Below, in pieces: positions 1 to 9,304 of a stretch of 64,000 bases of DNA (within the stretch, counting starts at the first letter, position 1; each line of letters starts with the position of its first letter). A program made the translations under genes and the position numbers. The notes below the pieces were generated by a model that ran no database searches, was not told the origin of the DNA, and saw only the letters and a list, made by a program, of their open reading frames with translations. The DNA is from Marivivens niveibacter (GTDB taxonomy: Bacteria > Pseudomonadota > Alphaproteobacteria > Rhodobacterales > Rhodobacteraceae), in assembly GCF_002150005.2 (NCBI RefSeq), contig NZ_MSPP01000007.1, positions 19,848-83,847 on the forward strand, read 5' to 3'.

Positions 1-200
1 AGGATCGACCCGATCAGGCGTTCGTTGTCTTCGGTCACGTCCAGCGCGGTTTCAGCGCCTTTCGATCCTTTGTCAGCGGCAGAACGCAATTTGCCGCGGC
101 TGGCAGCCGTCAAAGCCGTTTCAGACCCTGAAAAGAAAGCAGAAAAAACCAGCAAAAATGCAATCGCAGCAGCGGTCATCCAAAAGGCGGCGTCAATCAT
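1..200 (-). CDS. CNNM/HlyC-CorC family membrane protein, N-terminal part (runs off the left edge)
   Basis: Only the first 66 codons are inside the window; the gene continues beyond position 1. It starts at ATG 200 with MIDAAFWMTAAAIAFLLVFS, a hydrophobic first membrane helix. This is followed by AFFSGSETALTAASR, the motif typical of the DUF21/CNNM transmembrane domain (family knowledge: FSxSETA at the end of helix 1). Full-length members add two CBS domains and a CorC/HlyC domain and are linked to divalent cation (Mg/Co) efflux; those parts cannot be seen here. It lies 23 nt downstream of xerD on the same strand and is probably co-transcribed with it. Assignment rests on the N-terminus only. 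Confidence 0.8.
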   Translation of the reverse strand, partial: MIDAAFWMTAAAIAFLLVFSAFFSGSETALTAASRGKLRSAADKGSKGAETALDVTEDNERLIGSI

Positions 201-223
201 CAGTGTCGTCCAAAGGGTCGTTA

Positions 224-1156
224 TTATTCGTTTTCGGCCAACGGGTGGTGGGTTAGCACCAGCTCTTTTAGCCGTTCATCAAGGATATGGGTATAAATTT
301 CGGTCGTTGCCAGATCAGCGTGGCCCAACATCGTCTGAATGGCACGTAAATCGGCCCCGCCAGCCAATAGGTGCGTTGCAAAGGCGTGGCGCATCGTGTG
401 CGGGGTAACAGCATCAGGCGATACGCCAGCCGCCACAGCGATTTCTTTGATCAGGCCGAAAAAACGGTGACGGGTGAGGTGGCCCAGTTTTCCCCGCGAT
501 GGAAACAGGAATTTCGATGGCGGTATGCCTTTGCGTTTGGCTAACTCTTCGGCGCTGTCGCGTTCTGCCAGCCAATCGATCAGCGCGATACGCGCAGCAT
601 CAGATAGGGGCACCATGCGTTCTTTACCGCCCTTGCCGCGTACCAAAATCATCTGGGGGTTTCCACGCGCGGCAGCCACGGGCAAGCTGACCAATTCGGT
701 CACGCGCATGCCTGTCGCGTATAAGATTTCCATCAGGCAGGTGTTGCGCGTTGTATCCCGCCCCGTGGTGCGTGCCGCAGAGAGCAGCCTGTCCACATCA
801 TCAACATGCAGTGATTTCGGCAATTTTTTCGCTTTGCCGGGGCCTTTGATCTGAACAGCGGGATTGTCGGTGCGCCAGCCTTCTTCGAATGCGAAACGAT
901 ACAATTGTTTGATGGCCGAAAGGCGACGTGCGCGGGTCGAAATGGCCAGACCTTCGGCTTCGCAATCGATCAAATAGCCTTCGATTTGATCGCGCTGGGC
1001 TGTTGCAAAATGAAGGTCGCGATAGGCGAGCCATCCAATGAAATCGTTCAGATCGCGGGCATAAGCCAATTGCGTATTGGTCGCGGCATCCAATTCGGCG
1101 GCCTGAGCTTCCAGAAAACTTTGAACCCAATAGGTCATTGGACGGTCTGCGGTCAC
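224..1156 (-). CDS. xerD: Site-specific tyrosine recombinase XerD
   Basis: 310-aa tyrosine recombinase, the usual size for Xer proteins. With XerC it resolves chromosome dimers at dif near the septum. The N-terminal SAM-like core-binding domain spans about residues 7-95 and the catalytic domain about 115-300. The catalytic set is complete: R151 (ATGMRVTEL), K175 (VRGKGGKER), H253/R256 (TPHTMRHAF), H279 (LGHADLATT) and the nucleophile Y288 (EIYTH). The start is GTG 1156, overlapping the upstream stop as GTGA and preceded by an AGAGAG ribosome site; ATG 1138 is an alternative. XerD is preferred over XerC by overall pattern and because the neighbours (CNNM protein, aroK-aroB) match the common Rhodobacterales order; the latter is recalled, not checked. 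Confidence 0.92.
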   Translation of the reverse strand: MTADRPMTYWVQSFLEAQAAELDAATNTQLAYARDLNDFIGWLAYRDLHFATAQRDQIEGYLIDCEAEGLAISTRARRLSAIKQLYRFAFEEGWRTDNPAVQIKGPGKAKKLPKSLHVDDVDRLLSAARTTGRDTTRNTCLMEILYATGMRVTELVSLPVAAARGNPQMILVRGKGGKERMVPLSDAARIALIDWLAERDSAEELAKRKGIPPSKFLFPSRGKLGHLTRHRFFGLIKEIAVAAGVSPDAVTPHTMRHAFATHLLAGGADLRAIQTMLGHADLATTEIYTHILDERLKELVLTHHPLAENE

Positions 1157-2697
1157 AGCGCTCTCTCTAACAGAATATACTGGATCGCGGCACGTCTGGC
1201 TGTGTCTTCTAATCCAACGGCGCGCAGAGTGATCAGTGCATCGGTTATCTGGCTGCTGTCGCCATCAATGCCGCGATCGATCAACTGGATTGCGTTTAGC
1301 AAGGCTTCGCCCAGTTTCTGATCCGACAGAAGGTTTGTGATTTTATCGGGGATCGCCGCGTTGCCAGCGAAGGCATTATAAACAACCGTTTCGCGTACCG
1401 TTTCTGCCAAAACATCCGACACATCACCGCGCGCAACGGCGATCAGGAACGCATCGTTGGTCGTGGTGGGGATGTAGTCAATCGCGGCTTGTTCATATTG
1501 GGATGATAGCAGCGCGATGTGAAATGCCGTTTGTCCTATTTCACCAGTTAATGGCAGCGCCATGAGGTCATCTGCAAAGAGCCGCGCGAATGGCACTTCG
1601 ATCCGTGCAAATTGCGCAGCGGCCCACGCGGCGGGCAGTGTGGCAGCAACCGATGTCGGGTCTTTGGCGCGTATCGCCGTGTCGAACCGCTGGAATGCCT
1701 CGGCACGGTCCCAGATCCCGCCGGATGCAGCAGGGCGACGTGCGTTATATTGGGACCGCAGAACGTTATCATCCACGGCTCCATATCGCGCCAACCGTTC
1801 GGCGGCTTCTAATTGGCTGCGCCAGCTTGCAACATCACGCAAATCGGCATGGGCAAAGGCTCGGGGCAATTGAGCAGTTGTTAATGGTTCACCGATGGCT
1901 TCGAACAGGCGGAATTTCAGCGGGGTGACAGGATCAGGGATCGGCAATGCCGTGGCGCTATCGTCCATGTCGACATCAAGGAACCGCAAAAGCAGGTTCA
2001 CCTCGTCTGCATCCAGATCGCCCAAAGCCATACCGGTATTCAGGATCAAAGCCGCTGTGTCCCAATCTCTGCCACGTGCGATGCAGAATACACGGACGGC
2101 ATAGGTGGCCGATAGATCGGGCGCCTCTTGCAGCATTTTACATGCTGGGGCTTCGGTGCCTGTCAGTAGGGAAATGTCGAACCAACGGCGAAACAGCGCA
2201 GGCTCTACAGGGTCGGCAGCCTCTAACAGCGCTTGGGCCTGCTCCAACGCACCGATGTCCAACAGTTTGTCGACGCGCGCCATAAACAGCGCGCCATCAT
2301 TGCCGGCGTCCAGCGGTGGTTTGGCTTCGGCTAGGGCCAGCATGATCAAAAGTTCCTGCACCGCAGGGAGCGATTCCGTCGGCGCACCCGCCATCAGCGT
2401 CGTGAGATCCGATTCGTGGCTGTAAGACCAAAGCGTCTGCGGCAACCCAGTGACCGAAGAGGGCAATAAACCGACCACGTCAGGGGATGCGCTATCTAAT
2501 GGACTAACGGTCACTTCGGCAGCGGCCGCGCCGTTGGGTTGGTTCGGGTCAGTGACGCCGTTATCCAGTGGAATACCAACCTGAATTGGGTTCACAGATT
2601 GCGACAGCCAATCAATGGCTGAAAGTGGCGCATTCGTTTGCGCAGCGGCCTGACCAGCCAATAAAACAAAGGAAATCGCGTACCTAACAGGCGTCAT
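1153..2697 (-). CDS. Secreted alpha-helical protein of unknown function
   Basis: 514-aa protein with a clear Sec signal peptide (hydrophobic residues about 7-19 ending AGQAAA, cleavage likely before QTNAPL). The rest is soluble and should be periplasmic. It is rich in Ala, Leu and Asp, and from about residue 110 onwards looks like a helical-repeat scaffold (for example LGALEQAQALLEAADP-type helices), but I recognise no named domain or catalytic motif. Homologues in the same position beside xerD and aroK are common in Rhodobacterales, where I recall misleading 'antifreeze glycopeptide' labels; nothing in this sequence supports an antifreeze role. It overlaps xerD by 4 nt and lies 3 nt downstream of a 51-aa membrane peptide gene, so the three probably form one operon. 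Confidence 0.75.
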   Translation of the reverse strand: MTPVRYAISFVLLAGQAAAQTNAPLSAIDWLSQSVNPIQVGIPLDNGVTDPNQPNGAAAAEVTVSPLDSASPDVVGLLPSSVTGLPQTLWSYSHESDLTTLMAGAPTESLPAVQELLIMLALAEAKPPLDAGNDGALFMARVDKLLDIGALEQAQALLEAADPVEPALFRRWFDISLLTGTEAPACKMLQEAPDLSATYAVRVFCIARGRDWDTAALILNTGMALGDLDADEVNLLLRFLDVDMDDSATALPIPDPVTPLKFRLFEAIGEPLTTAQLPRAFAHADLRDVASWRSQLEAAERLARYGAVDDNVLRSQYNARRPAASGGIWDRAEAFQRFDTAIRAKDPTSVAATLPAAWAAAQFARIEVPFARLFADDLMALPLTGEIGQTAFHIALLSSQYEQAAIDYIPTTTNDAFLIAVARGDVSDVLAETVRETVVYNAFAGNAAIPDKITNLLSDQKLGEALLNAIQLIDRGIDGDSSQITDALITLRAVGLEDTARRAAIQYILLERAL

Positions 2698-2700
2698 GGA

Positions 2701-2856
2701 TCACTCGATACTAAAGGTCACTGGCGCTGTTACAGTTTCGGAAGGCGCTGCAAAATCGGCAGGGAAAATAATGGGGCCGACATAGGCGTAAACAACCAAT
2801 GCAATGGCTGCCAAGACCGCAAGGACGATTAGGATTTTTAGAATTCGCCACAACAT
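2701..2856 (-). CDS. 51-aa single-pass membrane peptide, unknown function
   Basis: A short gene starting at ATG 2856 and ending with TGA at 2701-2703, only 3 nt before the next gene. The product has one N-terminal transmembrane helix (LKILIVLAVLAAIALVVYAY, about residues 6-25), then a GPIIFPADF segment and a short polar C-terminus rich in Thr, Val and Pro (about residues 36-51). Tight spacing to the secreted 514-aa protein suggests translational coupling and a shared envelope role (inference). It is the first gene of the minus-strand operon and faces aroK across a 99-nt divergent promoter region. Confidence 0.7.
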   Translation of the reverse strand: MLWRILKILIVLAVLAAIALVVYAYVGPIIFPADFAAPSETVTAPVTFSIE

Positions 2857-2955
2857 TATTTTGCCTTTCTTGCCTCAGACGCCTCATGGGCTTTGCACCC
2901 TTGGCTGTCTTTATATATGCCCTTGCTGGCAATATCACGCCATTCGGGACGAAAA

Positions 2956-3558
2956 ATGACAACTCGGCAACCGACAGCCGATTTCGAGGCAAGTTCAGAG
3001 AGCCTACCGAAATTCCAACTAAAGCGCACGGTTGTGTTGGTTGGAATGATGGGGTCGGGCAAAAGCGCCATCGGCAAAGCCTTGGCCGAACGTCTGGACG
3101 TGCCGTTTCTGGATTCGGATGCCGAAATCGAACGGGCCGCCAACACAACCATTCCAGAAATCTTTGCCCGTGACGGCGAGGATTTTTTCCGCCGTCGTGA
3201 AAGTGAAGTGATCAAACGTCTATTGTCTGGTCCAGCATGTATTTTGTCGACCGGCGGCGGGGCATTTATGGCTGAACGGAACCGTTCCGCAATCACCAAC
3301 CAAGGCGTGTCTGTTTGGTTAAAGGCGTCGTTGGATACGCTGTGGGAGCGTGTGCGTCATAAAAATTCGCGTCCGTTGCTACGGACCGCTAATCCCAAAC
3401 AAACTTTGTCCGATTTGCTGGACCAACGGACGCCTGTGTATTCGTTGGCAAACCTGACGGTCGAAACGCAGTTGAAAAACAGCATCGACAAAACGACAGA
3501 CGGCGTGATCGAGGCACTGCTAACGCGTCCCGACGTGCTAGAGGAAATTACAGAATGA
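2956..3558 (+). CDS. aroK: Shikimate kinase
   Basis: 200-aa cytoplasmic kinase that phosphorylates shikimate at the 3-OH in the chorismate pathway. Walker A is GMMGSGKS (about residues 30-37); the substrate and Mg region follows in FLDSDAEIE; the STGGGAFM loop and the lid segment SRPLLR are present. ATG 2956 is chosen because the family usually begins 20-30 residues before the P-loop; the reading frame extends upstream to 2893 but that part is not kinase-like. The stop overlaps the aroB start as ATGA, so the two are translationally coupled. Confidence 0.95.
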   Translation: MTTRQPTADFEASSESLPKFQLKRTVVLVGMMGSGKSAIGKALAERLDVPFLDSDAEIERAANTTIPEIFARDGEDFFRRRESEVIKRLLSGPACILSTGGGAFMAERNRSAITNQGVSVWLKASLDTLWERVRHKNSRPLLRTANPKQTLSDLLDQRTPVYSLANLTVETQLKNSIDKTTDGVIEALLTRPDVLEEITE

Positions 3559-4661
3559 ATACCGTCCATGTAGGCCTAGAAGGCCGCGAATACGATGTCG
3601 TTATTGGCCCCGATCTGTTGCAGTCGGCTGGGGCGCGTATCGCGCCAATGCTGCGCGTGCCGCGCGTGGCGATCGTTACCGATGACAACGTATCTGGCAT
3701 TCATCTGGCAACATTACAGGCGTCACTGGATGCTGCTGGCATCGCGCATGATGCGCTGGTGCTACCTGCGGGTGAGTCCACCAAACGTTGGCCCGAATTG
3801 ATCCGCACGGTTGAATGGTTGCTGGAACAAAAGGTTGAACGCACGGGGCTGGTTATTGCGCTGGGCGGCGGCGTTATCGGTGATTTGGTCGGCTTTGCCG
3901 CAGCCATTTTGCGCCGCGGCGTTCGGTTTGTGCAAATTCCGACCTCTTTGCTGGCTCAGGTAGACAGCTCTGTCGGCGGGAAGACCGGAATTAACACGGA
4001 CCACGGCAAAAATTTGGTGGGATCGTTCCATCAGCCGTCGCTGGTTTTGGCCGATACGTCTGTATTATCCACGCTGACCAAACGCGATTTTCTGGCAGGT
4101 TACGGCGAGGTCGTGAAATATGGCCTGCTGGGTGATGCAGAATTTTTCGACTGGTTGGAAACCAACGCGCCGCGCATGGCTGCAGGGGATATGGACGCCC
4201 GCGTGCACGCCGTGACCCGTTCGGTTCAGATGAAGGCCGAAATCGTGCTGCGCGATGAAACCGAACAGGGGGATCGCGCGCTGCTCAACCTAGGCCACAC
4301 GTTCTGTCACGCGCTGGAAAAGGCGACGGGCTATTCCGACCGTTTGCTCCACGGCGAAGGCGTTGCGATCGGCTGCGCGCTGGCGTTCGAAACTTCGGCC
4401 CGTTTGGGGCTATGTTCGCAAGAGGACCCAAGCCGCGTTCGCGCCCACCTGCGCGATATTGGCATGAAAACGGATGTGACCGATATTCCGGGGGATCTGC
4501 CTGACGCCGATGCACTGCTGGACCTTATGGGGCAAGATAAAAAGGTGATTGACGGTAAACTGCGGTTCATTCTGGCCCGCGGGATTGGTCAGTCCTTTGT
4601 CACCTCTGATGTGCCGCGCGATGTCGTGCATGGCGTATTGGTCGACGCGCTGCGCGGCTAA
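3555..4661 (+). CDS. aroB: 3-dehydroquinate synthase
   Basis: 368-aa enzyme converting DAHP to 3-dehydroquinate, the second step of the shikimate pathway; it needs NAD and a divalent metal. The NAD-binding loop LALGGGVIGDLVGFAA (about residues 100-115) and SVGGKTGIN are typical. Metal ligands are expected in GYGEVVKYG, LNLGHTFCHALE and HGEGVAIG, all present. Length matches bacterial AroB. It follows aroK with a 4-nt overlap and is closed by a strong hairpin at 4686. Confidence 0.97.
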   Translation: MNTVHVGLEGREYDVVIGPDLLQSAGARIAPMLRVPRVAIVTDDNVSGIHLATLQASLDAAGIAHDALVLPAGESTKRWPELIRTVEWLLEQKVERTGLVIALGGGVIGDLVGFAAAILRRGVRFVQIPTSLLAQVDSSVGGKTGINTDHGKNLVGSFHQPSLVLADTSVLSTLTKRDFLAGYGEVVKYGLLGDAEFFDWLETNAPRMAAGDMDARVHAVTRSVQMKAEIVLRDETEQGDRALLNLGHTFCHALEKATGYSDRLLHGEGVAIGCALAFETSARLGLCSQEDPSRVRAHLRDIGMKTDVTDIPGDLPDADALLDLMGQDKKVIDGKLRFILARGIGQSFVTSDVPRDVVHGVLVDALRG

Positions 4662-4685
4662 GCCGATCAGATAGGCAAAAAGAAA

Positions 4686-4714
4686 GGGCAGCGTTTGCTG
4701 CCCTTATTTGTTTT
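4686..4714 (+). terminator. Rho-independent terminator after aroB (also facing ssb)
   Basis: GGGCAGC stem (4686-4692), GTTT loop, GCTGCCC (4697-4703), then TTATTTGTTTT. An A-rich run lies on the left side, so the hairpin can serve the convergent ssb transcript as well. Confidence 0.85.
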
Positions 4715-5225
4715 AGAACGGGATTTCGTCGTCCATGTTCGAACCGCCGCCCGATGGCGCGCCGCCACCCGATGGGCCGTTGTCATAGCCGCCGCCATAA
4801 CCGCCGCCCGATGGACCGTTGTCGTAACCACCACCGTAGTTACCGCCGCCGCCACCTTGGCCGCCGCCGTCACCACGACCGCCCAGCAGGGTCAGGTTGC
4901 CTGTGTATGGGCGTAGAACGACTTCGGTGCTGTAACGATCTTGGCCGTTCTGGTCCTGCCATTTGCGGGTTTCCAGCTGGCCTTCGATGTACACGGTCGA
5001 ACCTTTGCGCAGGTATTGTTCTGCGATGCGGCCGACGGCTTCGTTAAAGATGGCGACCGAATGCCATTCGGTACGTTCACGGCGTTCGCCTGTGTTGCGG
5101 TCTTTCCATGTTTCGGATGTCGCAATGCGCAGGTTTACAACCTTGCCGCCGTTGCTAAAGCTGCGGACCTCTGGATCGCGGCCCAAATTGCCGATCAGAA
5201 TGACTTTGTTCACGGATCCGGCCAT
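4713..5225 (-). CDS. ssb: Single-stranded DNA-binding protein
   Basis: 170-aa SSB. The OB-fold covers about residues 4-110 ([38 protein letters not shown]). The linker is glycine-rich and contains a repeated [11 protein letters not shown] unit, also visible as a DNA repeat. The acidic tip DDEIPF at the C-terminus is the docking site for RecQ, RecO, PriA and other SSB partners. It binds ssDNA as a homotetramer during replication, recombination and repair. A monocistronic unit convergent with aroB. I saw no LexA box upstream. Confidence 0.97.
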   Translation of the reverse strand: MAGSVNKVILIGNLGRDPEVRSFSNGGKVVNLRIATSETWKDRNTGERRERTEWHSVAIFNEAVGRIAEQYLRKGSTVYIEGQLETRKWQDQNGQDRYSTEVVLRPYTGNLTLLGGRGDGGGQGGGGGNYGGGYDNGPSGGGYGGGYDNGPSGGGAPSGGGSNMDDEIPF

Positions 5226-5425
5226 GCGGCATCTCCCTCGAATCTGAATGTTATTTGCAGGAGGTTACATCACCCTGCGTTTCGTATTGAAACCCAAATA
5301 TCGGCTTTCGGATAGGAATCCAATGCATAGGGGCGGCAAACCTTTGCCTATCCACAGGTATTGTTTGGTGATTTGGTAAAGTCGGTTGTAGATTCCGCCC
5401 GTTATAACAAATCGCGGTATATTGG

Positions 5426-6013
5426 ATGCTGAACCCACGAATTTGGATCATCGCATTGGCAGGGATGACTGTCGGCGCATTGCCAGTTGCAGCGGATACC
5501 GTTTCAACGTCGTCTCGCATGGCGTTGTTCCAAAGTCAGCTAAACGTTCTAGATGGCCGTGCGTCCGAACAGTATTCAAGCTCCACGCGGTTAAATCCGG
5601 AACGCGATACTGCAAGCGGAGCCTCTGCGCCGCAATACATCGGCAATTATAACGGACCCTATCTAGCGACGGCCAAGCAAATGGCGCGTAGATACGCAAT
5701 TCCCGAAGGTTTGTTTTTGCGTCTAGTTCAGCAAGAAAGCGGTTGGAACCCATCGGCCCGTAGCCATAAAGGCGCGATTGGTTTGGCCCAGTTGATGCCA
5801 GGAACTGCTGCTTTGTTGGGGGTGAACCCCAATAATCCGACCGAAAACCTAGAAGGCGGGGCGCGATATTTGCGCCAGCAGTTCGACCGATTTGGGCGTT
5901 GGGATTTGGCGCTGGCGGCCTATAACGCAGGACCAGAGGCTGTAAGCCGCTACAACGGTATCCCGCCGTATCGCGAAACCCAGAACTATGTACGGGTGAT
6001 CTGGGGTAGTTAA
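5426..6013 (+). CDS. Small lytic transglycosylase (SLT domain), exported
   Basis: 195-aa exported murein hydrolase. A signal peptide (about residues 1-23, ending LPVAA) precedes a short linker and an SLT/goose-lysozyme domain from about residue 85. The catalytic Glu lies in [25 protein letters not shown] and [13 protein letters not shown] are the conserved family motifs. It cleaves the MurNAc-GlcNAc bond to give 1,6-anhydroMurNAc ends. The small size, with no extra binding domain, resembles transglycosylases attached to secretion or flagellar systems, but no such genes are near. It converges with the AraC gene with a 4-nt overlap. Confidence 0.9.
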   Translation: MLNPRIWIIALAGMTVGALPVAADTVSTSSRMALFQSQLNVLDGRASEQYSSSTRLNPERDTASGASAPQYIGNYNGPYLATAKQMARRYAIPEGLFLRLVQQESGWNPSARSHKGAIGLAQLMPGTAALLGVNPNNPTENLEGGARYLRQQFDRFGRWDLALAAYNAGPEAVSRYNGIPPYRETQNYVRVIWGS

Positions 6014-6822
6014 ACGGCGTACATCTTGCGGAATGCAGATGGGGTTTGCCCCGTTTCCGATTGAAAGCTACGCGTAAAATAAGCCGCCGAAGAAAACCCT
6101 AAATCCTGAGCGATTGTTTTCACAGGCGTTTTGGTGCTGCGCAGGCGTTCACGGGCATCAAATAGGATGCGGTCATGTAAAATGGCTAATGCAGAACGTC
6201 CGCAGGTTTGATTGCAGCAGCGGGTTAGGTGTGTTGGTGTGACACCCAATTCCGCTGCAAATTCTGCAACGCCTTTGCCCGATGCGAAATCACGTTCCAC
6301 TAAATCGGTATAAGCGGCGACCAACCGCGCTTGTGATGTACGCGCACGGGCGTGCGTTTCGACGGGGGGGTGTTCTTCGATCTGGCGTTCAAAAAAGACA
6401 GACAGAATACCCAGCATATATAGCGCAGCACGATTGTGCCCGCCGCGAGTAGAGTTCAATTCGCGTTCCAGCGCATCAAATTGGCCAGCAATTTCATTTT
6501 GCGCATGAACGTCCCGTAGGCGCAGGTGAACGGGCATATCAGGCCAATCCGACTGAACAGCGCTGGGGATCGATAGCATGTGACCGAACACCATGGGGCC
6601 GACTTCATATCCGTACATCGTGTTCGGCGGAATATAGACCAAATTGTTTGGGCCATAGCCGCTGGTTAACCCAGCCACTGTGATCCGTCCCTGACCTTTG
6701 GTGAAATAGATCAAGCGAGCAGTCGAATGGCTCCGCATGGCTTCGGTCTGCCAACGGTTCTGTGCGTTCTTTGCCTGTATAGAGGACAGGGCCAAACGGT
6801 TTTGATCTGATGGTACGTCCAT
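6010..6822 (-). CDS. AraC-family transcriptional regulator
   Basis: 270-aa regulator. The N-terminal half is a cupin-like ligand domain ([32 protein letters not shown], about residues 35-80). The C-terminal third has two helix-turn-helix units: [20 protein letters not shown] and [19 protein letters not shown], the second being the conserved AraC signature ending in GQTPSAFRK. The ligand and targets cannot be inferred; the neighbours (transglycosylase, miaA) are housekeeping genes and it is probably monocistronic. Confidence 0.9.
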   Translation of the reverse strand: MDVPSDQNRLALSSIQAKNAQNRWQTEAMRSHSTARLIYFTKGQGRITVAGLTSGYGPNNLVYIPPNTMYGYEVGPMVFGHMLSIPSAVQSDWPDMPVHLRLRDVHAQNEIAGQFDALERELNSTRGGHNRAALYMLGILSVFFERQIEEHPPVETHARARTSQARLVAAYTDLVERDFASGKGVAEFAAELGVTPTHLTRCCNQTCGRSALAILHDRILFDARERLRSTKTPVKTIAQDLGFSSAAYFTRSFQSETGQTPSAFRKMYAV

Positions 6823-6891
6823 AATATGCCTATCGATGTTCGATAAGTGAAAGACGTTAGCCTATTTGCGATTCGAATCAAGTCTCAGGAC

Positions 6892-7755
6892 TTAGGGGCG
6901 GTGAACTGGCGTCCAGTCGCGCATGCTTTTGCGGAACCAAGTGCGCTGCCGTTTGGCATACTGACGGCTTGCAATCACGGCGGCCTCGATCGCGTCTGGT
7001 AGTTCCATGCGGCCCTGAAGATAAGCGATCATTTCAGGTGCGCCGATCGCTTTGGATGACAGGCGGGCAGGGTCCCAATCATCTAACATGCTGCGCGCCT
7101 CATCCAGCGCACCCGCATCGATCATCAGGTCAAAGCGCTGGGCGATCCGGCTATTCAGCCAATCCACATCTGTATGCATCACCAATGGCACAGCGTCAGC
7201 AATTGGCAACAATGGGGGCGGGGTGTCGTCTTGCCAATCGGCAATGGATCGGCCCGTGGCGCGTAAAACCTCCCATGCGCGTTGAACGCGGGCGCGGTTT
7301 TGCACATCAATGCGGGCGCGGGTTTTGTCGTCTAGATCCTCTAACAGATGGTCCAGCTCTATCTGATCGGCTTCTTCGCGGATTTCTGGCGGGGTCAAAG
7401 GAATGTCAGCCAACCCTTCGGTCAACGCTTTGAAATACAATCCCGTGCCGCCAACAATGATCGGGCGCTGGGCACCCGTGAGGTAGGGCGCAACATCGCG
7501 CAGCCAGTTCCCAGTGGAATAATATGCATCATATGGCACATGTCCGTATAACGCATGATCTGCGCGTCCTAGGTCATGATCATCGGGGCGGGCGGTTAAG
7601 ATTCGCCATCCGTCAAACACCTGTAGCGCGTCCGCATTGACGATTATGCCGCCCCGCGCCTCGGCGATTTGCAAAGCCAATTCCGATTTGCCGGACGCTG
7701 TGGGGCCAGCGATCAATACAGGGCGGTCATCAGGGATAGCGCTAAAATCGATCAC
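6892..7755 (-). CDS. miaA: tRNA dimethylallyltransferase
   Basis: Adds a dimethylallyl group to A37 of tRNAs that read UNN codons. P-loop [12 protein letters not shown] lies near the N-terminus; [11 protein letters not shown] and the C-terminal region [11 protein letters not shown] ... [13 protein letters not shown] are family signatures. I place the start at GTG 7755 ([17 protein letters not shown]), preceded by AAAGAAAG, giving 287 aa. An ATG at 7833 would add 26 residues that do not look like MiaA and would run into the pyrH promoter region. Divergent from pyrH. Confidence 0.93.
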   Translation of the reverse strand: MIDFSAIPDDRPVLIAGPTASGKSELALQIAEARGGIIVNADALQVFDGWRILTARPDDHDLGRADHALYGHVPYDAYYSTGNWLRDVAPYLTGAQRPIIVGGTGLYFKALTEGLADIPLTPPEIREEADQIELDHLLEDLDDKTRARIDVQNRARVQRAWEVLRATGRSIADWQDDTPPPLLPIADAVPLVMHTDVDWLNSRIAQRFDLMIDAGALDEARSMLDDWDPARLSSKAIGAPEMIAYLQGRMELPDAIEAAVIASRQYAKRQRTWFRKSMRDWTPVHRP

Positions 7756-7871
7756 AGTTGCTTTCTTTCTTTTTGCGTCTTGGGGCAAAAATTCCGGTTT
7801 CCCACCATTGCACATTTGCCCCTTTTGGCGCATTTTCTCGGAAATTTACAGACCAATGCGAGGACGCCCCC

Positions 7872-8597
7872 ATGAGCGAGACCAAAGACGTAAAGTTTAA
7901 CCGGGTCATGCTCAAGATATCAGGCGAGGCGCTGATGGGTGACACCCAATTCGGTCTGCATCCGCCCACCGTTGAACGTATCGCCAAAGAGGTGAAAGCT
8001 GTTCACGACATGGGCGTTGAAATCTGTCTGGTGATCGGTGGCGGCAACATTTTCCGCGGTCTGTCCGGATCGGCGCAGGGTATGGAACGTACCACTGCCG
8101 ACTACATGGGTATGTTGGCGACAGTGATGAATGCGCTGGCTATGCAGGGCGCGTTGGAATCGCTGGGCGTTTACACCCGCGTTATTTCGGCGATCCCAAT
8201 GGATCAGGTTTGTGAACCATACATCCGCCGCCGCGCTGTACGCCATTTGGAAAAGAAACGCGTTTGTATCTTTGCGGCGGGTACGGGTAACCCGTATTTC
8301 ACTACCGACACCGCTGCTGCGCTGCGTGCGACCGAAATGCAATGCGAAGCGATCTTTATGGGCAAACAAGTTGATGGCATCTACGACAGCGATCCGAAAA
8401 CCAACCCAGACGCAAAACGCTATGAAGACATTTCCTATGACGAAGTGCTGCGCGCGAACCTCAAAGTCGCCGATGCATCCGCGATTGCATTGTGCCGTGA
8501 TAACAAAATGCCGCTGATTGTGTTCAACCTGAATGATCCCGGCGGTTTCAAGGGCGTCATGGCCGGTCAAGGCACCTACACCACCGTTCACACCTAA
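7872..8597 (+). CDS. pyrH: Uridylate kinase (UMP kinase)
   Basis: 241-aa bacterial UMP kinase of the amino-acid-kinase fold, making UDP from UMP and ATP. KISGEAL and [10 protein letters not shown] form the nucleotide-binding loops; [14 protein letters not shown] and FFTTDTAA-type (here [12 protein letters not shown]) motifs are characteristic. Start ATG 7872 is chosen for [20 protein letters not shown], the usual position before the glycine loop; the frame is open upstream to 7758 but that stretch is unrelated. It heads the run to frr, as in most bacteria, though tsf and rpsB are not beside it. Confidence 0.97.
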   Translation: MSETKDVKFNRVMLKISGEALMGDTQFGLHPPTVERIAKEVKAVHDMGVEICLVIGGGNIFRGLSGSAQGMERTTADYMGMLATVMNALAMQGALESLGVYTRVISAIPMDQVCEPYIRRRAVRHLEKKRVCIFAAGTGNPYFTTDTAAALRATEMQCEAIFMGKQVDGIYDSDPKTNPDAKRYEDISYDEVLRANLKVADASAIALCRDNKMPLIVFNLNDPGGFKGVMAGQGTYTTVHT

Positions 8598-8712
8598 CGT
8601 ATGGGCTGGGCCTGAAAAGGCACAGCTTTGCGCATTCGACCAAACATGAGTTGTGGCGCTGGGCGCCATGGCTTAAGTAGTCATCCAAACTTGCAAGCGA
8701 CGAGACTGACAC

Positions 8713-9276
8713 ATGTCCGATGAATTCGAACTGGATACCGACGACCTGACACGCCGTATGGAAGGCGCAATTGCCGCACTACGCTCTGAATTCGCATCTT
8801 TGCGGACCGGCCGTGGCTCTGCCTCTATGCTGGATCCGATCATGGTTGATGCATATGGCCAACCAACCCCACTGAACCAAGTCGGCACTGTTAACGTGCC
8901 TGAGCCGCGCATGGTTACCGTAAACGTGTGGGACAAAAGCATGGTCGGCAAAGTGGAAAAAGCGATCCGCGAATCCGGTCTGGGTATTAACCCACAGCTG
9001 AACGGCACAATTATCATGCTGCCGATCCCGGAGCTGAACGAAGAGCGCCGCCGCGAACTGGGCAAAGTAGCTGGCCAATACGCGGAACACGCCCGCGTTG
9101 CGATCCGCAACTTGCGCCGCGACGGCATGGATCAGGTGAAAAAAGCCAAAGGTGACGGCCTGTCCGAAGACGATCAAAAATTCTGGGAAGGCGAAGTTCA
9201 ATTGCTGACCGACCAATTTATTAAAAAGATCGATGATCAGCTTGAGACAAAACAAGCTGAAATCATGCAGGTCTAA
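8713..9276 (+). CDS. frr: Ribosome recycling factor
   Basis: 187-aa RRF, the standard length. With EF-G it splits the post-termination ribosome. The family pattern is complete, from [20 protein letters not shown] to the C-terminal [10 protein letters not shown]. It lies 115 nt after pyrH and 28 nt before uppS, so it is probably read through from pyrH. Confidence 0.98.
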   Translation: MSDEFELDTDDLTRRMEGAIAALRSEFASLRTGRGSASMLDPIMVDAYGQPTPLNQVGTVNVPEPRMVTVNVWDKSMVGKVEKAIRESGLGINPQLNGTIIMLPIPELNEERRRELGKVAGQYAEHARVAIRNLRRDGMDQVKKAKGDGLSEDDQKFWEGEVQLLTDQFIKKIDDQLETKQAEIMQV

Positions 9277-9304
9277 GTACCGAGTATTGCCATTGGGGGC
9301 GTGT

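Noticed and set aside
224..1156. Tyrosine recombinase as an integrase of a mobile island
   Set aside because: All features match housekeeping XerD and the neighbours are core genes.
4730..4870. GC-rich DNA repeats as a possible CRISPR or tandem repeat locus
   Set aside because: They encode the glycine-rich linker of SSB ([11 protein letters not shown] units) and are in frame.
5249..5383. 44-codon plus-strand frame in front of the transglycosylase gene
   Set aside because: Lies in the divergent promoter region of ssb, has no ribosome site of its own and a low-quality composition.
7756..7833. Longer MiaA from ATG 7833
   Set aside because: The extra 26 residues do not resemble MiaA and would cover most of the 116-nt divergent promoter space before pyrH.
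8598..8712. Search for a gene or RNA between pyrH and frr
   Set aside because: No open frame with a ribosome site, no hairpin with T-run; treated as spacer.
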